Shown here in pieces: positions 26,899-35,965 of a stretch of DNA of 64,000 nt (its first letter is position 1; every line of letters begins with the position of its first letter). Position numbers and translations under genes: made by a program. The notes beneath the pieces are model-generated. The model was not told where the DNA came from. It did not search any database and saw only the letters and a program-made list of their open reading frames with translations. This stretch comes from Rhodoferax sp. WC2427. GTDB lineage: Bacteria; Pseudomonadota; Gammaproteobacteria; Burkholderiales; Burkholderiaceae_C. The DNA is taken from contig NZ_CP162006.1 of the NCBI RefSeq assembly GCF_040822085.1, forward strand, positions 2,852,001-2,916,000, given 5' to 3'.

Positions 26899-27897
26899 AT
26901 GATCCCTTTTTCTGTACTCGACCTGGCCCCCATCGTCGAAGGCGGCACCGCTGCCGACTCGTTCCGCAATACCTTGCAGCTGGCGCAGCACGCCGAAGCC
27001 CTGGGCTACCAGCGCTACTGGCTGGCCGAGCACCACGGCATGCGTGGCATTGCCAGCGCCGCCACTGCGGTGGTGATGGGCCATGTGGCGGCAGGCACCC
27101 GCACCATCCGCGTCGGGGCCGGGGGCGTGATGCTGCCGAATCATTCGCCGCTGGTGATTGCCGAGCAGTTCGGCACGCTGGAGTCGCTGTTTCCCGGCCG
27201 GATCGACCTGGGCCTGGGCCGTGCGCCTGGCTCCGACCAGGCGACCGCACGCGCTCTGCGCCGCGACCTGCAGACCGATGCCCAGCAGTTTCCGAACGAC
27301 GTGGTCGAGCTGCAACACTACTTTGCGCCGGTAGAACCCGGCCAGACCCTGCGCGCCGTGCCGGGTGCGGGTCTGGAGGTGCCGCTGTGGATCCTGGGGT
27401 CGAGCACCTTTGGCGCGCAACTGGCCGCCGAACTGGGCCTGCCCTACGCGTTTGCCTCGCACTTTGCGCCCGGCGACCTGATGAACGCGATTGCCATTTA
27501 CCGCGCCCGTTTCAAGCCGTCCAAGCAGCTCGCCAAACCCTATGTGATGCTGGGCTTCAACGTGTTTGCGGCGGATACCGACGAGGCCGGGCGCTTCCTG
27601 TTCAGTTCGCTGCAGCAGGCTTTTGTGAACCTGCGCAGCGGCCGCCCGTCGCTGCTGCAACCGCCAGTGGACGGCTTTGCCGAGCGCCTGCACCCCGGCG
27701 ACCGGGCCATGATCGACAGCGCCCTGTCCTGCTGTGCCGTGGGCTCGCCCGACACCGTGCGCCGGGCGCTACAGGCCTTCATCGACAAAACCGGCGCCGA
27801 TGAGCTGATGCTGACCTCGCAAATCTTCGACCACACCGCCCGGATGCGCTCGTACGAGATTGCCGCCGAAGTGCGGGAAGAAGCGGTTAGCGCTTAG
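26899..27897 (+). CDS. LLM class flavin-dependent oxidoreductase (MsnO8-type)
   Basis: 332 residues. Luciferase-like TIM barrel: [60 protein letters not shown] and [20 protein letters not shown], typical of the MsnO8/YhbW subgroup that uses FMNH2 supplied by a reductase. Substrate unknown. ATG 26899 gives the conserved start [11 protein letters not shown]. Tail-to-tail overlap of 11 nt with the DUF3820 gene. Confidence 0.88.
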   Translation: MIPFSVLDLAPIVEGGTAADSFRNTLQLAQHAEALGYQRYWLAEHHGMRGIASAATAVVMGHVAAGTRTIRVGAGGVMLPNHSPLVIAEQFGTLESLFPGRIDLGLGRAPGSDQATARALRRDLQTDAQQFPNDVVELQHYFAPVEPGQTLRAVPGAGLEVPLWILGSSTFGAQLAAELGLPYAFASHFAPGDLMNAIAIYRARFKPSKQLAKPYVMLGFNVFAADTDEAGRFLFSSLQQAFVNLRSGRPSLLQPPVDGFAERLHPGDRAMIDSALSCCAVGSPDTVRRALQAFIDKTGADELMLTSQIFDHTARMRSYEIAAEVREEAVSA

Positions 27898-28102
27898 GCC
27901 TTAACGGCTTCAACAGGTCCGACAGCCCGTTGTGGTCGATCTCGTGCATCAGCGCCAGCAGACGGCCGACATCGGTTTTGGGGAAGCCTTCGCGGGCGAA
28001 CCAGTTGAGGTAGTTGCCGGGTAGATCGGCAATCACCGTGCCCTGGTGTTTGCCGAGGGGCATGGTCACAGTGACGAGGCGTTGCAGTTGGTCGGAGTCC
28101 AT
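27887..28102 (-). CDS. DUF3820 family protein
   Basis: 71 residues. The whole protein matches the DUF3820 pattern: [40 protein letters not shown]. This small domain is also found as the YljA/PD-nuclease-associated 'quorum' type, but no biochemical role is established. ATG 28102 is preferred over an upstream GTG (28111). Divergent from a Gfo/Idh/MocA oxidoreductase with only 23 bp between starts, so the promoters must overlap. Confidence 0.8.
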   Translation of the reverse strand: MDSDQLQRLVTVTMPLGKHQGTVIADLPGNYLNWFAREGFPKTDVGRLLALMHEIDHNGLSDLLKPLRPKR

Positions 28103-28125
28103 GGCGGGCACTTTACACTGGCCCC

Positions 28126-29112
28126 ATGCACCACCCCCCCACCCCGCTCGCCTGGGGCATCATTGGCTGCGGCCAGGTTACCGAGCGCAAAAGCGGCCCG
28201 GCCTTCAACAAGGTGGCCGGTTCCCGCCTGGTCGCCGTGATGCGCCGCAACGCCGCGCTGGCCCAGTCGTATGCCGAGCGCCACGGCGTACCCCGCTGGT
28301 ATAGCGATGCCGACGCGCTGATCAACGACCCCGAGGTCAACGCCGTCTACATCGCCACCCCGCCCGACAGCCACCATTTCTACGCACTCAAGGTCGCCGC
28401 CGCGGGCAAGGTCTGCTGCGTGGAAAAGCCCATGGCCCCCAGCCACCGCGCATGCCTGGAAATGACCGCCGCCTTCGAGGCCGCCGGGCTGCCGCTGTTT
28501 GTGTCGTACTACCGCCGCTCCCTGCCGCGCTTTGCACAGGTGAAAGACTGGTTGGCGGCTGGCGAGATTGGCGCTGTGCGCCACGTCCACTGGTCGTTTG
28601 CCCGCATGCCCAACGCCGCCGACAAGGCCCACGCGCCGAATTGGCGCACCGACCCCGCCTTCGCCCCCGGTGGCTACTTTGAAGACCTGGCCAGCCACGG
28701 CCTGGATTTGCTGCTGCACCTGCTGGGCGACATCACCAGCGCCCAGGGCATCGCCAGCAACCAGCAAAGCCTGTACGCCGCCGCCGATGCCGTCACCGGC
28801 GTGTGGCAGTTCGCCAGCGGGGCGACGGGCTCGGGCTACTGGAACTTCGGCGCGGCGCAGGCGCTGGACGAGGTGGTCATCCACGGCAGCACGGGCGAGA
28901 TCCGCTTCTCGGTCTTCGGCGAGCAGCCGGTACAACTGCGCAACGCACAGGGCACGCAAAGCCACGAGATTGCCCACCCCGAAAACATCCAGTTCTTCCA
29001 CATCGAGAACATGCAAAAGCACATGGACGGGCTAGGCACCCACCCGTCCACGGGGCACACGGCGCAGCGGGCGACGTGGGTGATGGAGCAGATCAGCCTC
29101 CGGCGCGCTTGA
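28126..29112 (+). CDS. Gfo/Idh/MocA family NAD(P)-dependent oxidoreductase
   Basis: 328 residues. N-terminal Rossmann domain (WGIIGCGQVTERKSGPAFNK) with VEKPMA, the family's catalytic lysine motif, followed by the C-terminal alpha/beta domain (APGGYFEDLASHGLDLLLHL; EVVIHGSTGEIRFSVFG). It probably oxidises or reduces a sugar or sugar-like alcohol; substrate unknown. The start codon is close to the divergent DUF3820 gene, and the 3' end overlaps yciH by 20 nt. Confidence 0.87.
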   Translation: MHHPPTPLAWGIIGCGQVTERKSGPAFNKVAGSRLVAVMRRNAALAQSYAERHGVPRWYSDADALINDPEVNAVYIATPPDSHHFYALKVAAAGKVCCVEKPMAPSHRACLEMTAAFEAAGLPLFVSYYRRSLPRFAQVKDWLAAGEIGAVRHVHWSFARMPNAADKAHAPNWRTDPAFAPGGYFEDLASHGLDLLLHLLGDITSAQGIASNQQSLYAAADAVTGVWQFASGATGSGYWNFGAAQALDEVVIHGSTGEIRFSVFGEQPVQLRNAQGTQSHEIAHPENIQFFHIENMQKHMDGLGTHPSTGHTAQRATWVMEQISLRRA

Positions 29113-29452
29113 CGGTGTAGCCCTGCTTCTGTAGCAGCCCGATCACGGTGTCAACGTGGTCACCCTGCACTTCGATCACGCCGTCTTTCACCGTGCCGCC
29201 GCTACCGCAGGCGGCCTTGAGCTGCTTGCCCAGGGCCGTCAAGGCGGTGGCGTCCAGCGGCACGCCCTTGACCAGGGTCACGCCCTTGCCCGCCCGGCCC
29301 TTGGTTTCGCGGGACACGCGGACGATGCCGTCGGTTTTGGGCGCGGGCTTTTGGCCGCAGGTGCACTGGGCAATGGGCTGGCGGCAGACCGGGCACATGC
29401 GGCCTGCTTCGGTGGAATAGACCAGGCCGCCGCCGCTGGGTTTGCTTTTCAT
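29093..29452 (-). CDS. yciH: SUI1-family translation factor YciH
   Basis: 119 residues, like E. coli YciH (108). The N-terminus carries a small Cys cluster (MCPVCRQPIAQCTCG) that may bind zinc. The SUI1/eIF1-like domain follows: GRAGKGVTLVKGVPLDATAL, LGKQLKAACGSGGTVKDGVI, EVQGDHVDTVIGLLQKQGY. It likely binds the small ribosomal subunit near the P site and affects initiation fidelity, particularly of leaderless mRNAs. Separated from the downstream ppa gene by a strong hairpin (repeat copy). Confidence 0.9.
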   Translation of the reverse strand: MKSKPSGGGLVYSTEAGRMCPVCRQPIAQCTCGQKPAPKTDGIVRVSRETKGRAGKGVTLVKGVPLDATALTALGKQLKAACGSGGTVKDGVIEVQGDHVDTVIGLLQKQGYTVKRAGG

Positions 29453-29457
29453 ACAAT

Positions 29458-29515
29458 TACTATCAAAAAAATAGCACCTAGCGCCTATGGAATGGGCGCT
29501 AGGTGCATATTTTGC
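29458..29515. repeat. Comamonad palindromic repeat with perfect 12-bp stem
   Basis: GCACCTAGCGCC (29474-29485) and GGCGCTAGGTGC (29495-29506) around a TATGGAATG loop, flanked by AAAAAATA and ATATTTTG: the most perfect hairpin of the family in this window. It lies between yciH and ppa, both on the minus strand, and could attenuate read-through. Confidence 0.8.
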
Positions 29516-29580
29516 TTAAGGATCACAGTGTTTCAGGTTCAGACTACGCGCAGCGCTGCAGCCTGGGGGTGGGCACTATT

Positions 29581-30117
29581 TCAAGCGAGGGACTTCTTGT
29601 AGTTGGCCATACCGTCGGTGATTTCCTTCTTGGCGGCATCAATGCCTTCCCAGCCGATCACCTTGACCCACTTGCCTTTTTCCAGGTCTTTGTAGTGTTC
29701 GAAGAAGTGGCTGATGGCCTTGAGGCGCATCTGGTTCACGTCTTCGATTTTTTGCCAGTGGGTGTAGATGGGCAGGATCTTGTCGGTGGGCACGGCCAGC
29801 ACCTTGCCGTCCACGCCGGCTTCGTCTTCCATCATCAGGATGCCGATGGGGCGGCAAGTCACCACCACGCCGGGGAACAGGGGGTAGGGGGTGATCACCA
29901 GCACGTCCACCGGGTCGCCGTCGCCGCTCAGGGTCTGGGGCACGTAGCCGTAGTTGGTGGGGTAGTGCATGGCCGTGGTCATGAAACGGTCCACAAAAAT
30001 CGCGCCGGACTCTTTGTCCACCTCGTACTTGATCGGGTCGGCGTTCATCGGGATTTCGATGACGACGTTAAAAGCATCGGGGGCGTTTTTACCGGGAGGG
30101 ACGAGGTTCAGGGACAT
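29581..30117 (-). CDS. ppa: Inorganic pyrophosphatase (soluble, type I)
   Basis: 178 residues, the length of E. coli PPase (176). The active-site Asp motif is [20 protein letters not shown]; other conserved parts are [31 protein letters not shown] and [15 protein letters not shown]. Hydrolyses pyrophosphate in the cytoplasm with Mg. GGGAGGGACGAGG lies in the leader upstream. Divergent from hppA, the membrane pyrophosphatase: two enzymes for one substrate share a 273-bp promoter region. Confidence 0.96.
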   Translation of the reverse strand: MSLNLVPPGKNAPDAFNVVIEIPMNADPIKYEVDKESGAIFVDRFMTTAMHYPTNYGYVPQTLSGDGDPVDVLVITPYPLFPGVVVTCRPIGILMMEDEAGVDGKVLAVPTDKILPIYTHWQKIEDVNQMRLKAISHFFEHYKDLEKGKWVKVIGWEGIDAAKKEITDGMANYKKSLA

Positions 30118-30390
30118 GGTTGTCTTCTTCGTTTGGAGTGGATTAATCGGTTTTTTACACAGTGGCTTATTTTGCCTTAGCCCGCTGGCATGACCCTGAC
30201 ACGCCAAGCGCCCACCGAACCTGCCTAGGACATACCCCTAGCCGTGTGACTTTGTGTAGCTTTGCACCGTATATTGCCCACGTTGGCCAATCGTCTCCCA
30301 GCTGTGCCGGGGTTACGAGGAAGCAACGCAGCGGGGGCCTCGCTAGCGTTGCGTCCCCACCTCGCGACAACGACTCTGGAGACCCATCCT

Positions 30391-32841
30391 ATGGCTGGTA
30401 ACACGGCGCTCATACTGGCGCTTATTTGTGGCTTCATCGCGGTGGCTTACGGCTTTTGGGCCCGCAGCTGGATACTTTCCCAAGACGCAGGCAATGCGCG
30501 GATGCAAGAAATTGCCGCCGCCATCCAGACCGGCGCAGCGGCCTACCTGGCCCGGCAGTACCGCACAATCACCATCGTCGGCGTGGTGCTGGCGGTGCTG
30601 ATCGGGCTGTTCCTTGACTCTCTGTCGGCCATCGGCTTCGTGGTGGGCGCGGTGCTGTCGGGGGCCTGCGGCTTCATCGGCATGAACGTGTCGGTGCGGG
30701 CCAACGTGCGCACCGCCCAGGCCGCTACCAAAGGCATTGGCCCGGCGCTCACGGTGGCGTTTCGCGGCGGGGCCATCACCGGCATGCTGGTAGTGGGGCT
30801 GGGCCTGCTGGGCGTGACCGGCTTTTACTGGTTTCTGGTGCCCGATGGCGCCCCCACCGCAGCGCGGCTGAACCCGCTGATCGGCTTTGCCTTTGGCTCG
30901 TCGCTGATCTCCATCTTTGCGCGTCTCGGTGGCGGCATTTTCACCAAGGGCGCCGACGTGGGTGCCGACCTGGTGGGCAAGGTAGAGGCCGGCATCCCCG
31001 AGGACGACCCGCGCAACCCGGCGGTGATCGCCGACAACGTGGGCGACAACGTGGGCGACTGCGCCGGTATGGCTGCCGACCTGTTTGAGACCTACGCGGT
31101 CACCCTGATCGCCACCATGGTGCTGGGCGCGCTGCTGGCCTCGGGTGGCGGTGCAGCCACGGTGGTGTACCCGCTGGCGCTGGGTGCCGTGTCCATCGTG
31201 GCCAGCATCATTGGCTGCTTTTTTGTAGTGGCCTCGCCCGGCATGAAAAACGTGATGCCTGCCCTGTACAAGGGGTTGGCGGTCGCGGGCGTGCTGTCGC
31301 TGATCGCCTTCTACTTCGTGACCCAAGCCCTGGTGCCCGACAACGCGCTGGGCGGGACCGGCGCGGCCATGAAGCTCTATGGCGCCTGCGCCGTGGGCCT
31401 GGTGCTGACCGCCGCGCTGGTGTGGATCACCGAGTACTACACCGGCACGCAGTACGCCCCGGTGCAGCACATCGCCCAGGCATCGACCACCGGGCACGGT
31501 ACCAACATCATTGCCGGGTTGGGTGTGTCCATGCGCTCCACCGCCTGGCCGGTGATCTTTGTGTGCATCGCCATTTGGGTGGCCTTCCACCTGGCGGGCC
31601 TGTACGGCATTGCGATTGCGGCCACCTCCATGCTCAGCATGGCGGGCATTGTGGTGGCGCTGGACGCCTACGGCCCCATCACCGACAACGCGGGCGGCAT
31701 CGCCGAAATGGCCGAAATGCCCAAGAGCGTGCGCGACGTGACCGATCCGCTGGATGCCGTGGGCAACACCACCAAGGCCGTCACCAAGGGCTACGCCATC
31801 GGCTCGGCGGGCCTGGCCGCGCTGGTGCTGTTTGCCGACTACACCCACAAGCTGGAAGCCTACGGCCACGTGGTGAGCTTTGATTTGAGCAACCCCATGG
31901 TCATCATCGGCCTGTTCATCGGCGGCCTGATTCCCTACCTGTTTGGCGCCATGGCCATGGAGGCCGTGGGCCGCGCGGCAGGCAGCGTGGTGGTGGAAGT
32001 GCGCCGCCAGTTCCGCGACATCCCCGGCATCATGGAGGGCACGGCCAAGCCCGAGTACGGCAAGGCGGTGGACATGCTGACCACGGCGGCCATCAAGGAA
32101 ATGATGGTGCCCAGCCTGCTGCCCGTGGTGGTGCCGATTGTGGTGGGCCTGCTGCTGGGCCCGGCGGCGCTGGGCGGGCTGCTGATGGGCACCATCGTCA
32201 CCGGCCTGTTTGTGGCCATCAGCATGTGCACCGGCGGCGGTGCCTGGGACAACGCCAAAAAGTACATCGAAGACGGCCACCACGGCGGCAAGGGCAGCGA
32301 GACGCACAAGGCCGCCGTGACCGGCGACACCGTGGGCGACCCGTACAAGGACACCGCAGGCCCGGCCGTCAACCCGCTGATCAAGATCATCAACATCGTG
32401 GCCCTGCTGATCGTGCCGCTGGTGATGCAGATCCACGGCGGCGGCGCACCCGCGACAGCGGCGTTGGCCGCGCCCGCCATGCACGCCGTGGCCCCGGTGG
32501 CGGCGATGAGCGACAGCGCGTCCATCGCGGTGGTGGCTGGCGTGGTGAAGTTCTACTTTGCCACCGGCAAGGCCGATGTGGCCGAGGGCGCTGCCGCCGC
32601 GCTGGCCGACGTGATCAAGGCGGTGGCCGAGGGCAAGAAAGCCCTGGTCAGCGGCTACCACGACGCCTCGGGCGACCCGGCCAAGAACGCAGAGCTGGCC
32701 AAGCAGCGCGCCCTGGCCGTGCGCGATGCCCTGACCGCCCTGGGTGTGGCCGAAGACAAGATCGAACTGCAAAAGCCCGCACAAACCCAGGCCGACGGCC
32801 CCCCTGCCGAAGCGCGGCGGGTCGAGGTCACCGTGCAGTAA
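30391..32841 (+). CDS. hppA: Membrane-bound H+-translocating pyrophosphatase with C-terminal OmpA-like domain
   Basis: 816 residues, about 100 more than usual. The pump core has all signatures: [20 protein letters not shown] (substrate loop), [19 protein letters not shown], and [20 protein letters not shown]. The Lys in GNTTKA marks the K+-independent class, which pumps protons. Near residue 718 a separate domain begins ([53 protein letters not shown]), an OmpA/MotB-like fold, apparently periplasmic and peptidoglycan-binding in type. Almost the same domain occurs in the stand-alone gene at 34115-34603. It uses PPi energy to energise the membrane. Divergent from ppa. Confidence 0.95.
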   Translation: MAGNTALILALICGFIAVAYGFWARSWILSQDAGNARMQEIAAAIQTGAAAYLARQYRTITIVGVVLAVLIGLFLDSLSAIGFVVGAVLSGACGFIGMNVSVRANVRTAQAATKGIGPALTVAFRGGAITGMLVVGLGLLGVTGFYWFLVPDGAPTAARLNPLIGFAFGSSLISIFARLGGGIFTKGADVGADLVGKVEAGIPEDDPRNPAVIADNVGDNVGDCAGMAADLFETYAVTLIATMVLGALLASGGGAATVVYPLALGAVSIVASIIGCFFVVASPGMKNVMPALYKGLAVAGVLSLIAFYFVTQALVPDNALGGTGAAMKLYGACAVGLVLTAALVWITEYYTGTQYAPVQHIAQASTTGHGTNIIAGLGVSMRSTAWPVIFVCIAIWVAFHLAGLYGIAIAATSMLSMAGIVVALDAYGPITDNAGGIAEMAEMPKSVRDVTDPLDAVGNTTKAVTKGYAIGSAGLAALVLFADYTHKLEAYGHVVSFDLSNPMVIIGLFIGGLIPYLFGAMAMEAVGRAAGSVVVEVRRQFRDIPGIMEGTAKPEYGKAVDMLTTAAIKEMMVPSLLPVVVPIVVGLLLGPAALGGLLMGTIVTGLFVAISMCTGGGAWDNAKKYIEDGHHGGKGSETHKAAVTGDTVGDPYKDTAGPAVNPLIKIINIVALLIVPLVMQIHGGGAPATAALAAPAMHAVAPVAAMSDSASIAVVAGVVKFYFATGKADVAEGAAAALADVIKAVAEGKKALVSGYHDASGDPAKNAELAKQRALAVRDALTALGVAEDKIELQKPAQTQADGPPAEARRVEVTVQ

Positions 32842-32862
32842 CTGGCCCTTCCCCACCCACCC

Positions 32863-32886
32863 AGCCCGGCCCCGCCGGGCTTTTTT
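32863..32886 (+). terminator. Rho-independent terminator of hppA
   Basis: AGCCCGGC, CCC loop, GCCGGGCT, then TTTTT; 22 bp after the hppA stop. Confidence 0.92.
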
Positions 32887-32923
32887 GTGAGGGGATGTAA
32901 GACCGGCAGAAATCCCGCTGAAT

Positions 32924-32984
32924 CGCTATAAACTTAATAGCTGCCTGTGCTTATCCTATAAGCGCAGGCACTTGTTTTTATAGG
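32924..32984. repeat. Comamonad palindromic repeat upstream of lipoprotein gene
   Basis: TAGCTGCCTGTGCTTATCCT followed by ATAAGCGCAGGCACTTGTTT: a stem TGCCTGTGCTTAT / ATAAGCGCAGGCA with one mismatch. It sits 10 bp before the first lipoprotein start, so its transcription passes through it or begins within it. Confidence 0.75.
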
Positions 32985-32994
32985 CAATTCAGGT

Positions 32995-33540
32995 ATGCAT
33001 ACACTTTCCTCCCAAAGGATCCCCACCGCCCTGCTCTGCGCCGCCACCCTGGCGCTCACCGGTTGCGGTTCTTTTCTGCGCGAAGGCACCGGGGTGACGG
33101 CCGGTATTGGCGGCGCGGCGCTGGCCAGCACCGTGACGAAAAACGCCGCCGTGGCCACCGGCATCGGCATCGGTGTGCAGGCCGTGGCCCAGGCCGGGCT
33201 GCAAATGGCCGAGCGCAATGCCCACCAGGACGAACAAGACCACATTGCCCAGATTGCCGGAGCGCTAAAAGTAGGCGAAGTGGCGCGCTGGAAGATGGTG
33301 CACAAAATTCCGCTGGAGGTGGATGAACAGGGTGAAGTCACCGTCAGCCGTGTCATCGGAGGTGCAGGGGGTGCAGGAAGCAAGGGCCTGGACTGCCGCG
33401 AAATCGTCTTCTCGGTGGAGATGACCGACATCTCCGAATTCCCCCGCTCGTTTTACGTGGCCACCATTTGCCGCAACGGCCAGACCTGGCAATGGGCCTC
33501 GGCCGAGCCCGCCACCGGGCGCTGGGGGGCCTTGCAGTGA
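32995..33540 (+). CDS. Putative lipoprotein, paralogue of the next gene
   Basis: 181 residues. Type II signal peptide with lipobox LALTGC (Cys about 24), so outer- or inner-membrane lipoprotein. A Gly/Ala-rich glycine-zipper-like segment (GVTAGIGGAALASTVTKNAA, VATGIGIGVQAVAQAGLQMA) follows, then a soluble part with HQDEQDHIAQIAGALKVGEV and the ending WQWASAEPATGRWGALQ. The family is not recognised by name. The next gene (GTGA overlap) repeats this architecture and the same last residues, so the pair arose by duplication. Function unknown; glycine zippers suggest insertion or oligomerisation in a membrane. Confidence 0.75.
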   Translation: MHTLSSQRIPTALLCAATLALTGCGSFLREGTGVTAGIGGAALASTVTKNAAVATGIGIGVQAVAQAGLQMAERNAHQDEQDHIAQIAGALKVGEVARWKMVHKIPLEVDEQGEVTVSRVIGGAGGAGSKGLDCREIVFSVEMTDISEFPRSFYVATICRNGQTWQWASAEPATGRWGALQ

Positions 33541-34034
33541 GGGCCGTGCGCTGGGTGTGCCTGGTGGCCTCGCTGGCCGTGGCCGGGTGCAGTTCGGTGG
33601 GCGGGCTGGCGGGTGCGGTGGCGGGCATCACCTCGGGGGCGGCCACGTCCAACCCGGCGGTGGGCATTGCTGTCAGCGTGAGCGTCAAGGCCGCCACCGA
33701 TGCGGGTATCAAGCACGCCACGCGCACGTTGCACGCCGAAGAGCAGGACCTGATCGCCGCCATCGCAGGCAATCTGCCGGTAGGCGCGCGGCGCGACTGG
33801 CGCATGCAGCGCAGCATTCCCTACGGCAACGAACACGGTGAGCTGCAGGTCACCCGCATCCTCGACACGCCGCTGGCCCAATGCCGTGACGTGGCGTTCT
33901 CGGTGGCCGTGGACGATGCCCCGCCCGACCAGCCCTCCGCCCAGTGGTACACCACCAGCATCTGCCTGCAGCTCAACGGCTGGAAGTGGGCCGCCGCCGA
34001 ACCGGCCGTACCGCGCTGGGGGGCCTTGCAGTAA
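33537..34034 (+). CDS. Putative lipoprotein, paralogue of the preceding gene
   Basis: 165 residues from a GTG that overlaps the previous stop by 4 nt. Lipobox SLAVAGC at about residue 17. Glycine-zipper-like segment GLAGAVAGITSGAATSNPAV, GIAVSVSVKAATDAGIKHAT; then HAEEQDLIAAIAGNLPVGAR and the ending WKWAAAEPAVPRWGALQ, aligning with the upstream protein (EEQDLIAAIAG against DEQDHIAQIAG). Overlap implies translational coupling and a 1:1 partner. Function unknown. Terminated by a strong bidirectional hairpin. Confidence 0.72.
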   Translation: MRAVRWVCLVASLAVAGCSSVGGLAGAVAGITSGAATSNPAVGIAVSVSVKAATDAGIKHATRTLHAEEQDLIAAIAGNLPVGARRDWRMQRSIPYGNEHGELQVTRILDTPLAQCRDVAFSVAVDDAPPDQPSAQWYTTSICLQLNGWKWAAAEPAVPRWGALQ

Positions 34035-34058
34035 CCGCTGCCCTTGGCACACGCCCAT

Positions 34059-34098
34059 AAAAAAACCGCATCGCCCTCGCAGGCGCTGCGGTTTTTTT
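34059..34098. terminator. Bidirectional rho-independent terminator
   Basis: AAAAAAACCGCA and TGCGGTTTTTTT form the stem, with an inner GCC/GGC pairing in the loop; A-run on one side and T-run on the other. It serves both the lipoprotein pair (plus) and the OmpA-like gene (minus). Confidence 0.93.
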
Positions 34099-34114
34099 AT
34101 CAACGCGGTGCGGT

Positions 34115-34603
34115 TTATTGCACGATCACGACTTCGACGCGGCGGGCTTCGGCGTTGCTGCCAGAGCCGGTCATGGCTTCGGGCTTGACCAGTTCGATCT
34201 TGTCGGCAGCCACGCCCAGGGCGGTCAGGGTGTCGCGCACGGCGATGGCACGCTGCTTGGCCAGTTCCTGGTTCTTGGCCATGTCGCCGGTGGCATCGTG
34301 GAATCCGCTGACGCGCACCGACTTGCCATCGGCGGCCAGCTTGACCACTTCGGCCAGGGCCTCGTTGGCACCGGCGGCGATGTCGGCCTTGGCGGTGGCG
34401 AAGTAGAACTTGACGACACCGTCTACCACCTTGACGCTGGCACCGTCGGCTTCGACCATTTCCACCGCCGCAGGGGCAACCGCTTTGGGCATGCGGGTCT
34501 TGTAGATGCCCAGCCCGATCACCAGGCCGAGGATGGCCGCCAACACGCCAAACAAAATAGCCAGCACTACGCCGTGGCTGGTGTCGTCGTCAGAAGAAAA
34601 CAT
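34115..34603 (-). CDS. Single-pass membrane protein with OmpA-like domain, paralogue of the HppA C-terminus
   Basis: 162 residues. Short polar N-terminus (MFSSDDDTSHG), one membrane segment (about 12-33, VVLAILFGVLAAILGLVIGL), then an OmpA-like domain: [60 protein letters not shown]. Residue by residue this follows the tail of HppA 1.3 kb away ([40 protein letters not shown]). It should face the periplasm. An earlier start (34726) is possible but the sequence before 34603 is not conserved-looking. Role unknown; perhaps a cell-wall tether. Confidence 0.82.
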   Translation of the reverse strand: MFSSDDDTSHGVVLAILFGVLAAILGLVIGLGIYKTRMPKAVAPAAVEMVEADGASVKVVDGVVKFYFATAKADIAAGANEALAEVVKLAADGKSVRVSGFHDATGDMAKNQELAKQRAIAVRDTLTALGVAADKIELVKPEAMTGSGSNAEARRVEVVIVQ

Positions 34604-34737
34604 TTGGGGGTACTCCAGAAAATAGAAGGGGGACAGGGCGCAGGACCCAGGCGGGGGCGATGCGGACAAGATGTCGGGGCCGATTGTAGAGGGCTGGTCA
34701 GCCGGGTTTACCAGGGGTCGGCACAATGGGCACCGCC

Positions 34738-34801
34738 CAAAAATAGTAACAAAAAGTGCACTCGGTGCTTATTCCATCGGCATGAGCAGCTATTCTTTTT
34801 G
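34738..34801. repeat. Comamonad palindromic repeat
   Basis: GTGCACTCGGTGCTTATTCC followed by ATCGGCATGAGCAGCTATTC, with A- and T-rich flanks. It lies between the OmpA-like gene and mnmH, both on the minus strand. Next to it CATCCCCACC (34831-34840) and GGTGGGGATG (34863-34872) could pair as a weak terminator for mnmH, without a U-tract. Confidence 0.65.
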
Positions 34802-34885
34802 AGAATACGCCATGGATGGGGAGGTGAATCCATCCCCACCACCAGGCCGTGGCCGGTTTGTGGGGTGGGGATGCGATGCGGTCTG

Positions 34886-35932
34886 TCAAAAATCCAGTGC
34901 GGCCACCCTGTGCGCCAGCGCGTCCACCCCGACCTGCGTCAAGTCGTCCGTCTCCAGGGTTTGGCGGGTTGCCCAGGCGCTGAAATTATTGCTCTGCGAA
35001 CGCGAGTAATGCGGGTCGTAGTGCAGGGCCATCAGCTCGGCAAACAGTGCCTGCAGGTTCCCCGCCAGCGCCCAGGCCTGCCAGCGCTCGATCACCTGCC
35101 GACCGTGCAGATCCTTGAGCAAACCCAGCTTGTCGGCCAGGGCCTGGGGCGCATCGCCCAGATAGGCGTAGTCGCGCAGCAGGTAGTCCAGCCGGGCCTG
35201 GGGCGTGGCGCTGATTTCGATGCAGGGGCTGGCGCGCAGGCGCAGCACCAGCGGCGTGGGCAGGGTCAGGCGGCCAATCTTGCGGCTTTCGCCCTCGACA
35301 AACAGCGGGCGGTTCGGGTCGAGCTTTTCCAGCACATGGGCCAGGCCGGTTTCAAACGCGGTTTGCGAGGGCTGGGCCTGGCCCGGCACCGCACCCAGGA
35401 TGGAGCCCTTGTGCACCGCCAGCCCTTCCAGGTCCAGCACCTGGTGGCCCTGGGCGGCCAGGGAGTGCAGCACGCTGGTCTTGGCGCTGCCGGTGGCACC
35501 CACCAGCACCCGCAAAGGCAGCGTGGGGCACTGGGCTTCCAGCGCGTCGATCACGAAGCGCCGCCAGGACTTGTAGCCGCCTTGCAGTTGCTGGGCGTCC
35601 CAGCCCACCATGCGCATCCAGGTCACCATGGAGCCACTGCGCATGCCGCCACGCCAGCAGTACACCAGCGGGGTCCACTTGGCGGGCTTGTCGGCAAATT
35701 GCTCGCGCAGGTGCTTGGCCAGGTTTTCCGCCACCATGGCGCCGCCCACCCGGCGGGCCTCGAAAGCGCCCTGCTGCTTGTACAGCGTGCCCACGATCAC
35801 GCGCTGCGCGTCGTCCAGCACCGGGCAGTTGATGGCCCCGGGGATGTGGTCGATGGCGTACTCGGCGGGCGAGCGCGCGTCGATCAGCGTGTGGAAGGCG
35901 TGCCGGTCCTTGACCGTAGTAGGGGCTCTCAC
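34886..35932 (-). CDS. mnmH: tRNA 2-selenouridine/geranyl-2-thiouridine synthase (SelU/MnmH)
   Basis: 348 residues, close to E. coli YbbB (364). N-terminal rhodanese domain (LIDARSPAEYAIDHIPGAIN) with catalytic Cys92 in YCWRGGMRSG, then a P-loop domain (VGATGSAKTS, about 145-153). Exchanges sulfur for selenium at U34 of Lys, Glu and Gln tRNAs, via a geranylated intermediate, using selenophosphate made by SelD. Its start lies 33 bp from the divergent selD start, so the two genes share a promoter region. Confidence 0.93.
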   Translation of the reverse strand: MRAPTTVKDRHAFHTLIDARSPAEYAIDHIPGAINCPVLDDAQRVIVGTLYKQQGAFEARRVGGAMVAENLAKHLREQFADKPAKWTPLVYCWRGGMRSGSMVTWMRMVGWDAQQLQGGYKSWRRFVIDALEAQCPTLPLRVLVGATGSAKTSVLHSLAAQGHQVLDLEGLAVHKGSILGAVPGQAQPSQTAFETGLAHVLEKLDPNRPLFVEGESRKIGRLTLPTPLVLRLRASPCIEISATPQARLDYLLRDYAYLGDAPQALADKLGLLKDLHGRQVIERWQAWALAGNLQALFAELMALHYDPHYSRSQSNNFSAWATRQTLETDDLTQVGVDALAHRVAALDF

Positions 35933-35965
35933 GGAAAAACCTCGGCTGGCACAATCGAACCACTT

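Noticed and set aside
34118..35965. N-terminal extension of selD by about 616 codons
   Set aside because: The extension is antisense to the OmpA-like gene and mnmH; SelD homology begins at ATG 35966.
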